A DNA stretch of 64,000 nt from Alentia gelatinosa (GCA_950022655.1 OX465583.1:15833298-15897297); one strand, 5' to 3'; numbered from the stretch's first letter, positions 22,480-34,075 are shown. The notes: generated by a model from the letters alone, not told the origin. A program made the numbers and translations.

Positions 22480-23040
22480 CATAGCTCAGAATAAACATTA
22501 TACACAATTCCTATTGTTTGAGGTGCATAATCAGGTACATGTATAGACTTCGGGACAATTTCCTTCAGTTGAAAGTCAACATGTTGCAGGGTGTATTTTG
22601 TCAACTCGACCCACGCGTCCCCTCAAGGGGGCAATTACATCAACTGTTGATCCACACTGTACTAGCTACACTCAATACTAGTAGACTGTCAGTACAGTTC
22701 ACTGAACACTAGTATTCCTTCACCACTCACAATATGTCATATTTTGGATTCAATGTCTGAATGTAGTATGAGCTCCTGTTCCGGTATATCACTTGACCGG
22801 ATTGGGGCAGGGATTATAAGACAAGCTCCACGAGAGATCTGCGGGGAGAGTGTTACTCGCCAGCAGCGCTGACTGCACCATCAGGGCCTGCTACAAACCT
22901 CTTACCTCATTCTACTTTCATACGTCCATCTTGTGGGTGTCAGCGGTAAAACAGTGCCACCTGCCTCGTTTGTCACACTGTGTCTGTACATAAAATGACG
23001 TGTTCCGCTGATATGCGCGATGGTGATTATATAATCCACT

Positions 23041-23053
23041 CGATTATATAAAC

Positions 23054-23094
<41 letters not shown>

Positions 23095-23126
23095 GAATGA
23101 ATCATATATATATGAGAAATATATAC

Positions 23127-23174
<48 letters not shown>

Positions 23175-23216
23175 ATATACATATATATACATACAGATAC
23201 ATATGGGTATATGTCA
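23041..23216. repeat. Interrupted (TA)n microsatellite
   Basis: Two TA runs (about 23058-23091 and 23129-23171) separated by AT-rich sequence. Confidence 0.9.
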
Positions 23217-23239
23217 TAAATAAATTTTATCATATATGA

Positions 23240-23566
23240 GTTCTACCTCCCAGTATTGCTTAAGGTCTTCCTGCCTGTATTACCTGAAATCTATCTGTCA
23301 GTATTGCACGAGCTCTACTAGTATTGCCTAAACTCTAACCGTAAGCATTGCATGAGCTCTACAGGTGTGCCGGTATAGGGCTCTACCAATTTTGCCTGAC
23401 CTCTACTTGCCAGTATTGCCTTACCTCCATCTGCCCGTATTGCCTGATTTATACCTACCAGTATTGCATGAGCTCTACCTGCCAATATTGCCTGAGCTCT
23501 ATCTGCTTGTATTGCCTGAGCTCTATCTGCTTGTATTGCCTGAGCTCTACCAGCCTGTTTTGAGCT
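23240..23566 (+). repeat. Minisatellite with TGCCTGAGCTCTAYCTGC core
   Basis: Units of 24-31 bp built on TATTGCCTGAGCTCTATCTG. The last three have an exact 24-bp period. Frames 23348-23563 and 23365-23631 (YCLSSIC and LPVLPEL peptides) are artefacts. Confidence 0.85.
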
Positions 23567-24664
23567 CGCCCTCCCATGGACCGTGGAGTAAAGTGCTCCA
23601 TCATTCAGCTCACGCCCCTCTCGGTGAATGAGATCTGTGGGCCTCGCCCTGCGCTACACCCTAACGCCTCGAGGCGGAGTTTATTAAGAGGATCCCTCAC
23701 CCTCTCCGCCCCAAAGAAGACACTCTGTAGTCTGGCTGTGGCAGGGAAACCACGTGAGTATAGGGAGTCCCGGTGGGTCTGTTGAATTCCTCACTAAGGG
23801 GTTCATATATATACTCAATATTGTGTTGTCCAATAACCAGGTACTATACCTTGTTGTCTTGGGGAAGCATACTGGCACCTTAACAAGTGAGAGAGACAAG
23901 GACATCATGCGCAATGTCCGGAGGTCACAGATTATCCCACTACTCGGAGGATGGGAAGGGGTACAATCCGAACAGGCTATAAGCTTCTTTCCCATTTTGA
24001 AAAAAAATGTCTTTACTGCAACAATCGAAGGTACAGGTGAGAATGGCGGTAAGTGTGGTGCCGAGAGTGGGCATGCGCGTGTCCACGGGTCTTTACCTGG
24101 GTAATTTCCGGGCCCTGCTGTTGAAGTTGTCCCGCCCATACACATCTCCGCCTTCTTTTGAGAAATGTTTCTTTTTCTCTCCATTTTTTTTCTCTTACTT
24201 ATGTCTTTTCTGGTTTTATCATGCGCACGTGTGCCGAGTGCGATCGTGAATATGATGGACGGAGCCATAGAGATCGTTGCCCTATCTACAGGTTGGGAGA
24301 ATTCAAGACTATTTTTCCAGGAGGAAAAGGAATCTCTGAGAGCCGGCGGTGACTCAAGAGTGTTAAGAGATAGTGGAGGGGCTCCGTGGTCGAAGTCAGG
24401 TTGGTTGAGTACCATTTTATTTGATAATGAAAGTATAAATAAAGAGATTTCCTCTCTAAAGTCTGACATTAAATGTCGAATTGTTCATTCTATATAAATG
24501 AATGAACAGAGAAATACGTAATTTTATGTCTATGGTAAGCAATTTTATGTATTTTATAACCGGAAATCTAAGCAATTATATGAACATTTATGTATTTCTA
24601 TGTCTCTGGTAGGTTCATCGTTTTTATATAAAATCACATTATCCCTCAATCCATGTAACCACTA
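23567..24664. other. Spacer with long open frames on both strands
   Basis: A 261-codon minus-strand frame (24469-23684) and a 116-codon plus-strand frame overlap here. Neither shows a domain, signal peptide or compositional bias typical of a gene. I leave this as non-coding; see the rejected list. Confidence 0.3.
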
Positions 24665-24668
24665 TTAA

Positions 24669-25009
24669 CCCTTTAAAGACGGGGGTCTGTGGCAGAGCCC
24701 TGTTGGTTGGGACGGGCCAATTATTGTCTAAACCCACATTCTATTATTTGATCACGTAATATGAGACGTCATTCTCATTTATATTATTTGGTTTACCAAA
24801 CAGTATTAACTACTATATCATAGGTATCTTCTCTGAAAGTTTCAGATTTTTTAATCAATTATTTCTTCATAAAGCAATGAAATGGTAAATATTACTAAAT
24901 TTCAAAAATAATTCCTCAAGGCATTATCCTGTTTCTGCGGGGGAATGCCGCAAAGCATTATCCGGTCTATGCTGGGGAATGCCTCAGGGCATTATCCGCC
25001 CTGAAAGGG
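24669..25009. mobile_element. TTAA-flanked MITE, copy 1
   Basis: 341 bp with ends CCCTTTAAAGACGGGGG and CCGCCCTGAAAGGG, flanked on both sides by TTAA (24665-24668 and 25010-25013). TTAA duplication is the signature of piggyBac-type transposition. The right part has repeated GGGGAATGCC / GGCATTATCC motifs. Related elements lie at 36906, 40067 and 50002. Confidence 0.8.
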
Positions 25010-25500
25010 TTAATATCAAGACCACACACCTGGAGAAAGGTGTGGTCCCACCAACTGCTTTTATAAATATGTAATTTATCTTCGTAAATATATACATAAA
25101 CCTTTCACGTTTATACGACGTCAGGAATTCTAAAAGAATAACCAACCAAAATTTACATATCTAGAACGTTTGAGACACGTTTGGTAGGAAACAAACTTAT
25201 ATCCACCTGGAAAATACGTAAAGGCTCCAGTATAACGATTTTCATGAACAAAGGAAAATAATTCGATATAAGTCAATGCATAATAGTGTATTTATTGTTT
25301 GATATATAAAAATTGTGGTTCAAACGGAGCAGAAGTAAGCATGTCAACAAACAAATTACCCGGTACCTGATGAAAACCAGCATGGGAATAATCCAACGCT
25401 GACAGGAACAGGCTTATTGACTACAACTTTACCATGTAAACTACAAATGTAAACAAAATGTAAAATAAACTCAAGTGGTCAATAAAAACTTTGAAAAAAA
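25010..25500 (+). other. Spacer ending in a possible retroposon tail
   Basis: Ends with AATAAA-like signals (25466, 25483) and a short A run (about 25494-25503), suggesting the 3' end of a truncated non-LTR element on the plus strand. No coding sequence or target duplication found. Confidence 0.25.
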
Positions 25501-25503
25501 AAA

Positions 25504-26040
25504 TCATATTTATATAATAATGGTTATATAATAATATATGTTCCTTCCCAACTGATACACTTCAGGTGCTACCTCAGTTACTACCTCAGACACAACCTTC
25601 TATCCTGACCCCTCACCACCCCTCACTACCCGTCCACGTGCGGTCTGGAGGGCGGCCAGCTGATCGCCGTCCCCACTGACCGGAACACTCCCCCCTCGGA
25701 GTGTGGATGTGTCGATGTCCACTCTCCACTCCCGCTACCTCTTTCCCATGCCTTTCCCACGTTATCACCACATTGCCTACTTAATACACCCACACCATCA
25801 GACTTTCACGAATATAGGAAATGTAAAGGACTACACATGTAACTACTTAAAAATACTGGTCACCTCACATATTCTTTACAGAATTGAAGAAAGCCATATT
25901 TATCAGTACATTACCTATGTAAATCAAGGTAATGTAAATTGGCTTATGAAATTTACCTATTTGTTTTTGATATAGTGGAAAAAAACTGAATCTGAATCAG
26001 AATTATCCATTTCTTACTGATAATTGACAACATCTTAACA
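25504..26040. other. Spacer
   Basis: No supported feature. The 90-codon frame at 25703 has no recognisable domain. Confidence 0.4.
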
Positions 26041-26054
26041 TCACCAGGGGGCGT
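26041..26054 (+). promoter_or_regulatory. CTCF-like motif
   Basis: TCACCAGGGGGCGT matches 12 of 14 positions of the CTCF core CCASYAGRGGGCRS. Confidence 0.3.
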
Positions 26055-26095
26055 CATCGTGAATTGTAGGATGTGTCTTTAATACAGTCCCACTA

Positions 26096-26150
26096 CCAAC
26101 CAACCGACACCCCACCGACACCCCACCGACACCCCACCGACACCCCACCA
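26096..26150 (+). repeat. 11-bp minisatellite CACCCCACCGA
   Basis: Four exact consecutive copies of CACCCCACCGA with partial units at each end. Confidence 0.9.
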
Positions 26151-26859
26151 CTATCGTGAGCCCGGCGCTAAGCCCAACCAGGTCTCTGAACCTGTTTGAG
26201 CCGCCTGGTCCTCGAGCCACCCCGTCCCTCCTTCCAGGCCTGGTAAGCACGTCACATGCTTTCCTTCACACACATACACCCTTATTACACCTTAACCCTC
26301 CGCCCTGGCCCCTCACACCCGCCTGAATAGCGCCTGCCCTGTGCTCATTCCCACCTCTCTACTGGCCGAGCTCCCACCTCCAACCCCATTGCCAACACCT
26401 CTCTCCTCCCCACCAGGCCTCATCTCTCTCTCTGAAAACACTCCTATATTAAATCAGAGGACTTCTTTGTGTCATTTCATAGCTTCCCTCCTCTAGCGTT
26501 CTAACCCTCTTTCCCATTCTCTCTTTTTTTCAATGTGCTTTCTTGTTCCATGATGGCAATGGTGACACATGAGTTATGAAAATCCAATTATTGATGCCTA
26601 CTTTCTTCCTATATCAGCGTCCCAGACGGAGTTACAATTGTTCTCTGACCTAGTTTGATAAATCAGGTTCCTTCTTACGTGTTTAATCGCAGGAAACACT
26701 CCTTAACCACATCCTTCTTCTCTCTTCAACCTCACTATAGGCGCCACCAATTCATTTTCTAGTATATTTGGAGAGTTTGGTTTGGGTTTCGGGCTTGGTT
26801 AGTGTAGGAGCTTGTCAGTGTGTGTGTGTGGCGGGGGAGAGGGGTGGAACCTTTGTTGG

Positions 26860-27350
26860 TGGGACCGCACGAGGGGCGTGGTTAGCGTGGCAGCATGGTA
26901 TCGTAGTAGGCGTGGCACCTTGGTGGGCGTGGCTGAACGAAGGCTGCGATTAGTTGGGGGTGGGGGTGGCAGTGTGAGGTCACGGAACCTTTGTGGGCGG
27001 GGCTGTATGTAGGGTGTGGCTAGCGTGGTTTTGGCGTGGCAGTGTGGTGGGCGTGTCTATCTGACATGCATGGTGGATGTGTAGGGCGTGGCAGTGAAGT
27101 AGGCGTGGCTATGTGACATGCATGGTGGATGTGTAGGGAGTGGCAGTGAGGTAGGCGTGGCTATGCGACATGCATGGGGAATGTATAGGGCGCGGAATCG
27201 AGGTGGGCGTGGCTATGTGACATGCATGGTGGATGTGTAGGGCGCGGAATCGAGGTGGGCGTGGCTATGTGACATGCATGGTGGATGTGTAGGGCGCGGA
27301 ATCGAGGTGGGCGTGGCTATGTGACATGCATGGTGAATGTGTATATGGTG
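26860..27350 (+). repeat. GGGCGTGGC-rich minisatellite with a 52-bp core
   Basis: From 27030 a 52-bp unit (GTGGGCGTGGCTATGTGACA, then TGCATGGTGGATGTGTAGGG, then CGCGGAATCGAG) is repeated about six times with exact spacing. Looser GTGGGCGTGGC blocks precede it. Each unit carries one GGGCGTGGC, a good KLF/Sp1-type GC/GT box, so the array is a row of potential binding sites. Confidence 0.9.
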
Positions 27351-27568
27351 TAGCAAGGTGAGCAAGGCTTTGTGATGGACATAGTGTGTGTATAGCTAGT
27401 GTCTATATTCACAAGGTGTCTTTGTGGTAAGCCTATAAATTGCAGCTTGGAAATTTATGTTTACATATGTTTACATTCCGTGTATACTAGTCTCCTCGCA
27501 TGTAAATATTTTGGTCCTACTTGGCATCAATCATACGCCTGATTCTGTACGTATCCTGTGCTAGACCA

Positions 27569-27867
27569 GGGACCTGTTTCAGTAGTCTCGTGACATTAGG
27601 CCTAGACAGACATCAACAGCGGCACCAACAGTGCAAGCAACAGCGGAAAAAGACTAGCAAAAGTCAGAAGATCGAAGGGGCCAATCTTCTTCATATTTGG
27701 AACGATTATAGATTATATGTATCCCCTACTCATGTTAAAGTGTCATTGTTTAATTCCTATGAGAAGTGAGTGAAACTCTGTGTGTCATCGATTGCAATCT
27801 TGTGATCTGTCCGTATGGTGTCACAGACACCATCTAGACATGTCACGAAACTACTGAAACAGGTCCC
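27569..27867. mobile_element. MITE family 1, copy 4 (diverged)
   Basis: Bounded by GGGACCTGTTTCAGTAG and CTACTGAAACAGGTCCC, about 299 bp. The ends are well matched to each other (both carry the same A/T change relative to the other copies), but the middle 27660-27780 is unrelated to the other copies. Confidence 0.75.
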
Positions 27868-28576
27868 TGTTAGAGTTATGTTTATGCATATTTATGCAAG
27901 TGTCCAATCATTCTGATCTCTGTACCTAGGAGACACCACTGTTATTTTCATTACATTTGCCATTAGTTGTATGGAAAATCCAAAGTTATATTACCAAGTC
28001 ATATTGATAAATAATTTCTAAAACCCAATTGCGCATCAAATGATTGATTATTTGTAAGCACATGAGTCTTTTAAAACTGATTTTTAATTGTTTTTAATTT
28101 CAAGACACCATTATTCTGGCTGACTGTATCATTAGAAAGGGGTTCGGGCTAAGGCTCAGAATCAGAATCAGAAAAATAACCGAGGGCTTCAGTATTGGTG
28201 CAGGCACACAGTGAGTGTAGTGAGACTGATAAGCAGATGTGGATGAACGGGTGGCTGGAACGGTGGCAGTAGCGGCATGGTATATATCTATTCATATATT
28301 CTGAACAGCAAATGCATCCATTATGGTGATGTATACAAGTGAAAGCTCAGTTGTATACGCCGTCACAATGCACCGACTATACATATATGAATATTTTAAC
28401 ATATATTGTATACCTGGGTTTACACAGTGGTGTATAGATGAAATATATGCATTTGTCCCACAGTGTATGTGATGGACATGATGTACATTCACAATCTATA
28501 TGGTGGGTATGTTTATGTGGTGGGCGTGCCAAAGTGGTGGGTATGTCGGTGAGGTGGGTGTGTCTATGTGATGAGC
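27868..28576. other. Spacer
   Basis: AT-rich and featureless, except for a short GTGGTGGGCGTG-type degenerate repeat at 28500-28575 related in style to the 52-bp array. Confidence 0.4.
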
Positions 28577-28823
28577 GTGGTCTTTATCTCACCCGAATAT
28601 TTTCTCTATTGACTTAACATTAGGAACGCATACTCCATGCCCGGGAAAGTAGGGTACCCAATACTCAATGGCTAATTGGGTTAGTCGTTTTATTAAGTAA
28701 CTAGCGACTTCGTCGAGTCCGAAAAATATAGAAAAATGATTTATCTGACTGCCAATAGCGAGATTTGCACTCCCGACGTTCGCATTCACAGCCGAATGCT
28801 CTGCCGACTGCTCCACAAAGATA
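28577..28823 (-). mobile_element. tRNA-headed SINE-like element
   Basis: On the minus strand a tRNA-like head (about 28823-28735) reads TGGAGCAGTCGGCAGAGCAT, a good A-box region, followed by GGGAGTGCAAATCTC, an imperfect B box. The body passes through ACCCAATTAGCCATTGAGT and ends GGGTGAGATAAAG at 28577. That 3' part is shared with the hairpin repeats at 1427, 2470 and 5485. So the tail is either a SINE 3' module shared with its partner LINE, or the composite repeats carry SINE pieces. Confidence 0.55.
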
Positions 28824-29325
28824 GGTGCTTTATTAGGGCCAAAAACTTAGCCTGTTGGTGGGTGGGGGGAATCAGCGGAGTTTCGAAAGGATACCAATCT
28901 TGCGATCTCATTGGTTTCTCACGAGAAAAGTAGATCAGAAAACAATAATAAACTTTAATTTCGGCATTGCTCAAAATGAATCATGAGAGAAAACGTATGT
29001 CTCAGTATTGAAATACAAAAAAGAGTAGCAGTTTACAGTTTAGTACTGCACGAGAATCTCACTCTCGTGGGCATTCATTCTCCAGGCCTAGGTCGGGTTC
29101 ACTCTGTCTCTATGTACGGGAGCAACTTCAAGCGGATTCGACGGAATTCTACCGTTTTAAATATAGTAGGTAACAATGTTCCTTATCATGTATAAGGGGC
29201 AAGATGCAATCAGAAACCCAGCCGATAAAAATAATTTGGTCTGCAGTAAATAGTTCAGTCAGCTTCGCTTCGTGAATCTCCTTATATTCTCCTAAGTTTT
29301 ATTCTAATATTCCCATGGCGTGGCT
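28824..29325. other. Spacer
   Basis: No supported feature. AGCTTCGCTTCGTGAAT at 29262 resembles the hairpin loops near 5.4 kb. Confidence 0.35.
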
Positions 29326-29329
29326 ATGA

Positions 29330-29740
29330 GCGTGGCAGGTGTTGGCGCCCGCTCGTGGAGGTGGTCATATCCTACACATGAGTCCAGCTTGCATGGCGGG
29401 CGGGTCTGCAGACCGGACATTGTTAACCGGCGACGAATCGGAAAATCCCTCCCTCCACTCACCTCCTCCGGGGACGCGCGCACCTCCAAACAGGGCGCGT
29501 TCCCCAGCCGGAGGAAAACAATTAAGACTGCCTCCGGATAAATAATGCACGGCCAACATGTCCTCCGGGGTTAAGAAGACCACGCTAAATGCAATCTGAC
29601 GGCCGCATGCCTACACGCATGCGCGAACGGGCGCCGCTGGTCCCTAGCTGAGGAACCAGCGACTTGTTGTTATCATGACATACATGACGCACGGTACGAG
29701 ACTAAGCAACTGTGTGTAGTGACGTCACAACAGGTCCGAG
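29330..29740. promoter_or_regulatory. CpG-rich patch with a CRE palindrome
   Basis: CpG-dense DNA with overlapping frames on both strands (29304-29583) that lack domains. TGACGTCA, a perfect ATF/CREB site, lies at 29720-29727 just downstream. A promoter is possible but no transcript start can be fixed. Confidence 0.2.
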
Positions 29741-29891
29741 TTACGCGGTTTGTTATTATTAAGTCACTAATAATTTAAGTGAAAGCCGAACACAACTTGT
29801 GTACATACCTTATTTAGAAAGGAACATGATGTGCTTGGCGATTCATCTGACGTTCCTGAACTGTCTACAACTTTGGACATTGTCCATCGCA

Positions 29892-29931
29892 AGGTCTACA
29901 TTTTTATCGAAGTAGGTGGACGCCTGGCGTT
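29892..29931. mobile_element. Fragment of the MITE family 2 right end
   Basis: AGGTCTACATTTTTATCGAA followed by GTAGGTGGACGCC matches the right terminus of family 2 with a few changes. No left end is visible within 350 bp, so this is a truncated copy. Confidence 0.5.
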
Positions 29932-29958
29932 AGACTTCGAAGAACGAGGTGCGTTTAA

Positions 29959-30478
29959 AGGCATATCCTACAATTCACGGTGGCGCCACCTGGTGATTTT
30001 CAAATATTCCCATTCATCCATTGAAATTTGTAATTTTTGGCATATCCCAAACTCAAAAGAGCAAAATTTTAGTTTTGTCTAGTTTGACCTAATCCAATAG
30101 GTAAAATAAGCTATTTTTCATTGGTTTAATCTATATAGGAAATGTACTGAAAAATATGGTTTTCTTCAATTCATTCAAAAACAAGGACGGTGACCTATAA
30201 TTTTCAAACCCTTAATAGGTAGTATCTTCCATGTACTATATTCTGTGAAAGTTTGAGGAAAATTACATGGGTTTTACTATGTGAAAAACAACTTTTTAGA
30301 ATCTCTATATATTCTAATATAAAATGATCATAATATTGATCTCTAAATCAAAATCTAGCATGGTGACCCCCAATTTTTAAATCAGATATGTGCTCTACAA
30401 TATTTAGAGACCATTGTATTGAATTTTCAGAAAAATGACATGGGTCTTAATTTTCTCGCCAAATTGTCCGATATGCCT
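29959..30478. mobile_element. 520-bp TTAA-flanked MITE with internal tandem units
   Basis: Ends AGGCATATCCTACAATT and AATTGTCCGATATGCCT form an inverted repeat. TTAA lies on each side (29955-29958 and 30479-30482). Inside are three diverged units of about 180 bp, each beginning GGTGA...ATTTTCAAA or similar (29993, 30190, 30363). The ends are unlike those of the other TTAA MITEs, so this is a separate family. The left end contains a CTCF-like core on the minus strand (29983-29996, CACCAGGTGGCGC). Confidence 0.7.
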
Positions 30479-30689
30479 TTAAACACACCAGAACAACAAG
30501 TAATATATTTCATTCCGATACTCTCACTCTGTCCCATTGATATTATATACCTGAAGGTCATTAAAAACGCCATTTTATCACTTCCAATTTAGACTTACAG
30601 CAAGTCATGTGGTACAGAGGGACAAGTTATTTTCATTCTTCACCTAGGGATGAATTAAATCTGTACTGCTGATCAGGAATTGTGAGATA
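30479..30689. other. Spacer
   Basis: Nothing supported. Confidence 0.4.
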
Positions 30690-31500
30690 TTCGCTCACAG
30701 GTATATCATAATGTCTCTAACTACCTCTCATACCAAACAGTAAATAAACAGTCTCACCGAATCACACATGGAACTGAGCTACATCAAATGGTATCTTGTA
30801 TGATCTATTATTCTGTGCCTGGTCGATGTAAGTTGCACCCGTCTCTTACCCCCTCTCATATAGTGAACAGACTCCCCCGTTAACAGTAAATAAAGTCCCA
30901 TTGAATCCCTCAAAGATCTGAACTTTGTCAAATGGTGTTGTATATAAATGATATATCATCCCCCCCCCCCCCTCAACTTCATATACCAGTCATCAGACAC
31001 AGTAACCTCACCAATTTTTATATACCGACGTGCAGTCGTTGGCAAACACCAATCGACATTTAGGACAACTCAATTAATCGGTGCCGTTTTCCTCGTCCAG
31101 CGGAAAATGGCTTTGTAATAAGTTGTACCTGTCTCTTACCGCCTCTCATAGTGAACAGATTGCCCTTCTCAGTAAATAAAGCCTCACTGAATCACAAATA
31201 ATCTGATCATCATCAAATGTTGTCCTTTATAATTGCAGTTCCTAGTTAGTGTATGTCTAACATCTCTTGAGGCCTATCATAGTGAATGACCTGCTCAATT
31301 CTCAGTAACTAAATCGCTTCACACACACTTCATAAATGATTTCCTGTAAGATATATTATTCTTGTACCCGGCCAGTTTGCGTTCCGCCCGTCTCTTACTG
31401 CCTCTCATAACAAAGAGGGTGCTCCATTCTCAGCAAAGCTTCACCGAATCACACACAGGCCGAGCTTTGTCAAATGGTGTCCTGTATGATCTATTATTGC
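30690..31500 (+). repeat. Diverged tandem array, five units of about 110-180 bp
   Basis: Each unit contains, in order, GTCTCTTACCGCCTCTCATA, CAGTAAATAAAGCCTCACTG, TCACACA, TTTGTCAAATGGTGTCCTGT and ATGATCTATTATTCTTGT. Units begin near 30719, 30845, 31131, 31258 and 31391; the second is longer, carrying an 11-C run and extra sequence. It is old, judged by divergence between units. No coding capacity. Confidence 0.75.
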
Positions 31501-31834
31501 TGTTTTGAGACGTGGAAGCAGATTGACTGAGAATACTCAGCGCCGCTCGCCGTGGAGTCTCTTCTCATCAGGAGTTGCCACTCGGCTTGACGTTGTTATT
31601 GGAGCCGGCTCTCACGTGTAAAGACCGTTTTACGCTCCCGTCTTAATTGGTCATTGGCTCAGGAGCCGATGGCGAGCGCACTAAGCCGACGCAGGGACCT
31701 AGTTTAGAGGATTATTAAGATTATTAACAAATGGCGATTGAGTCCAAGCCACTGGGCCGTTATGAGTCTGTGAAGAGATGTTATTGATTCTACGGCTAAT
31801 ATTTAACAAGGTGTGGTTGCAAGGAAAAGCTGCC
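31501..31834. other. Spacer
   Basis: Nothing supported. Confidence 0.4.
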
Positions 31835-32050
31835 ACCACTCTACCATCACTCTCCACGATCGCTCTCCATCAGTGCTCTCCACAATCACTCTCCACCAGC
31901 ACGTTCTACCCTCTACCCTCTCTCCAGCACTCTCTACCCTCACTCTCTACCTTTACTCTCCAGCACTTTCCACTACCACTTTTCTGTACCACTCTCTTCT
32001 ACCGCTCTCCTCCATCACTCTCCACCATCACTCTCTACCATCATTCCCCT
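31835..32050 (+). repeat. Pyrimidine-rich CACTCTCCACCAT minisatellite
   Basis: Degenerate repetition of a 12-14 bp unit (CACTCTCCACCATC and variants). Two overlapping plus frames (31778-32095 and 31813-32088) are artefacts of this. Confidence 0.8.
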
Positions 32051-32633
32051 CCCCCAGAGTCTGCAGTAGAACGACCCAGTCGGAGTAACCTCTAATGGAA
32101 ACTACCACCGATGGCGATTGGTATTCAGTCTGATAGAATTTGTCTCCTGATTGCCTCCACTTCCGGGGATACTTAGCGTCTGCACAGTTCTGCTCAGGCC
32201 ACTTCCTGTGCCGGCCCCCCTCCCCGACTCCCTCGTCTCGGTCTGCGTCTCCACGCCAAGTCTCGCCCAATCACGCGGACGGTCATGTGATCAGCGAGAC
32301 ACATCCACATGTATTGTGTGCTCTTTTTTTTTTTTTTTACAATTTTTACTTTTGCTGCCTTTTTCTTTCCTTGATTGCGTTCTTGTTTATTTACTTTTTG
32401 GAGGGGCGGGTCGCGGTAAAAGGCTGCGAGCATTTACAGGGCATACTGACTGCCTTCCCAGAAGGCACCTGGCGTGACATGCTGCACCACGTGATCCAGT
32501 TTAACCCCTTCTCCTCCCAGCATTCCAAGCGCCCTTCCCGGCAGCCTCCGCGCTCAATCCTCCTTTACTTGACGACCGTCGGAAACATGAACGGTGCATG
32601 CGCGCTGGTGCTCCTGTGACAGGCCACTTCCGG
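32051..32633. other. Mixed spacer with a 15-T run
   Basis: A poly(T) run lies at about 32323-32338. The overlapping frames 32140-32619 and 32151-32477 have no recognisable domain. CpG density rises toward 32.5 kb. Confidence 0.35.
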
Positions 32634-32652
32634 TGACACCAGAGGGCGCTGG
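32634..32652 (+). promoter_or_regulatory. Strong CTCF-like motif
   Basis: TGACACCAGAGGGCGCTGG: the core ACACCAGAGGGCGC matches 13 of 14 positions of CCASYAGRGGGCRS. It lies in CpG-rich DNA, where animal CTCF sites are common. Orientation plus. Confidence 0.4.
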
Positions 32653-34075
32653 GCAGGTACACGTGACCGGAAGTCGTGTCGGTTGGCGGAGGACTGAAGC
32701 CGGACAATGGCGCGGTGCACCCTGGGTCAGGCTTTCAGACGGCTTGTAAAGGGATGGGCGGGGAGGACGACGCGGGACGACGGCGGCCGGACGAGGATCT
32801 GTCTACCAGTCGCCTTATTGGCCGCACGTTTGTCGCTGCTGCATCATTTAGGTCGAAAGACTCGCTGAAAACTCCCCTCCTTCACCTCACTCTCGGCCGG
32901 ATCGATTGAGGGAACATGTTCGTCGTATACAATCATCTACAACCTGATTATATCCTTGATATGTACATGTATATTCCTGGCTTTCTTTCAGTTCTTGATA
33001 ACGTACATATTGACAACCTGCTAAATACTTTTGGACATGGAGGTAACTTAGTTGACTTTTCAGATAACTCCAGTTGTATTGGTGCTTATTTTCATATAAA
33101 TAATATAGGCATATAATCCATCTTCGAATTAGTTAGCACTAGTCTTATTTGCACATGATATTGTGTAAGTTCCTAAAATCATATCACTTTGAAGCTACTA
33201 ACAGTGTTTAAAAGGTTAATATATAAGGTAACCCAGACTCTGTAAGTAGTAAAAAAATACTAATTAGACTTTGTCAGTGACGTGTGAAAGAAGAAGAGGA
33301 AATGGAAATGAAAAGGGGGTTTGAACATTACAGGACGTAGCATTAGGGAGAGTAGGACTGGTTTGTAATATAGGTTTAACATTAAAATTAAACGCGTGTA
33401 AAGAAGAGGCATGGAATCAAAGCCGAAATCTAAGCTAAAACGAGGAATGGACGGGTGGCTGAGGACTATGGGAATTCCCGTTAGAGACCACGTGACTCGA
33501 GACTCGGCGAGAAGCTCTATTCTACAGTGTAACGAGGGGGCGTGGGGGTGTGAGGTGTACATGAGGTGGAACGTCCATGTTTTATGCGCCGTCTCTGGCC
33601 GTGTGATAAAAGGTGTCATATCACACACCTTCCCGGCCTTAATGCGGGGCGGGCGGCATGAGGCGCGGGCCGCCCGCCGCCCCCGCTCCCCGACCCTCCC
33701 CCGTGATGGAGCGCGCATGTCCGTCTCTAAAGTGGGGCGTGAATTATTTCTCAGAGCGTGTTGGGCACCGGCCTCGAGAGTCAGAGTCTCTCTCTACTTG
33801 ACCCTCATTTAACAGCCAGCTCCTGGCCTCCCAACGCCCAGCGCCCTGAGCAGGACACGGGCATTCTCCCCGACCCGTCGGAGGTGCTCTTCCCACCCCC
33901 TCCCACCCGAGCACGGGTTCCTCTCACGCATAGCCGCCTCTCCAGGCTTCATTTCTAGGGCCTGCCACGACTGTATTGTTGAGAGCTGGGAGCTGATTCA
34001 GGCAGGCCCGGGTGGGTAGGGGAGGGGGGGGGGGCGGCGAACCCAGGCTGTTATCTATATAGAGGCGGGTGCCAT
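32653..34075. other. CpG-rich patches around an AT-rich stretch
   Basis: 32650-32900 and 33590-33960 are CpG-dense; 32920-33400 is AT-rich. The frame 33411-33812 (133 codons) crosses the second patch, is arginine/alanine rich and has no domain I recognise. A regulatory island is possible; I see no first exon. Confidence 0.3.

Noticed and set aside
22092..22604. 170-codon minus-strand and 176-codon plus-strand frames with YIYIYI
   Set aside because: They run through a (TA)n tract.
23684..24469. 261-codon minus-strand frame
   Set aside because: The longest non-repetitive frame outside the retrotransposon, but it shows no domain, the sequence looks like translated non-coding DNA, and other frames overlap it. 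A protein search with a conserved hit would change this.
33411..33812. 133-codon frame in a CpG-rich patch
   Set aside because: Arginine/alanine-rich with no domain; composition explains the open frame.
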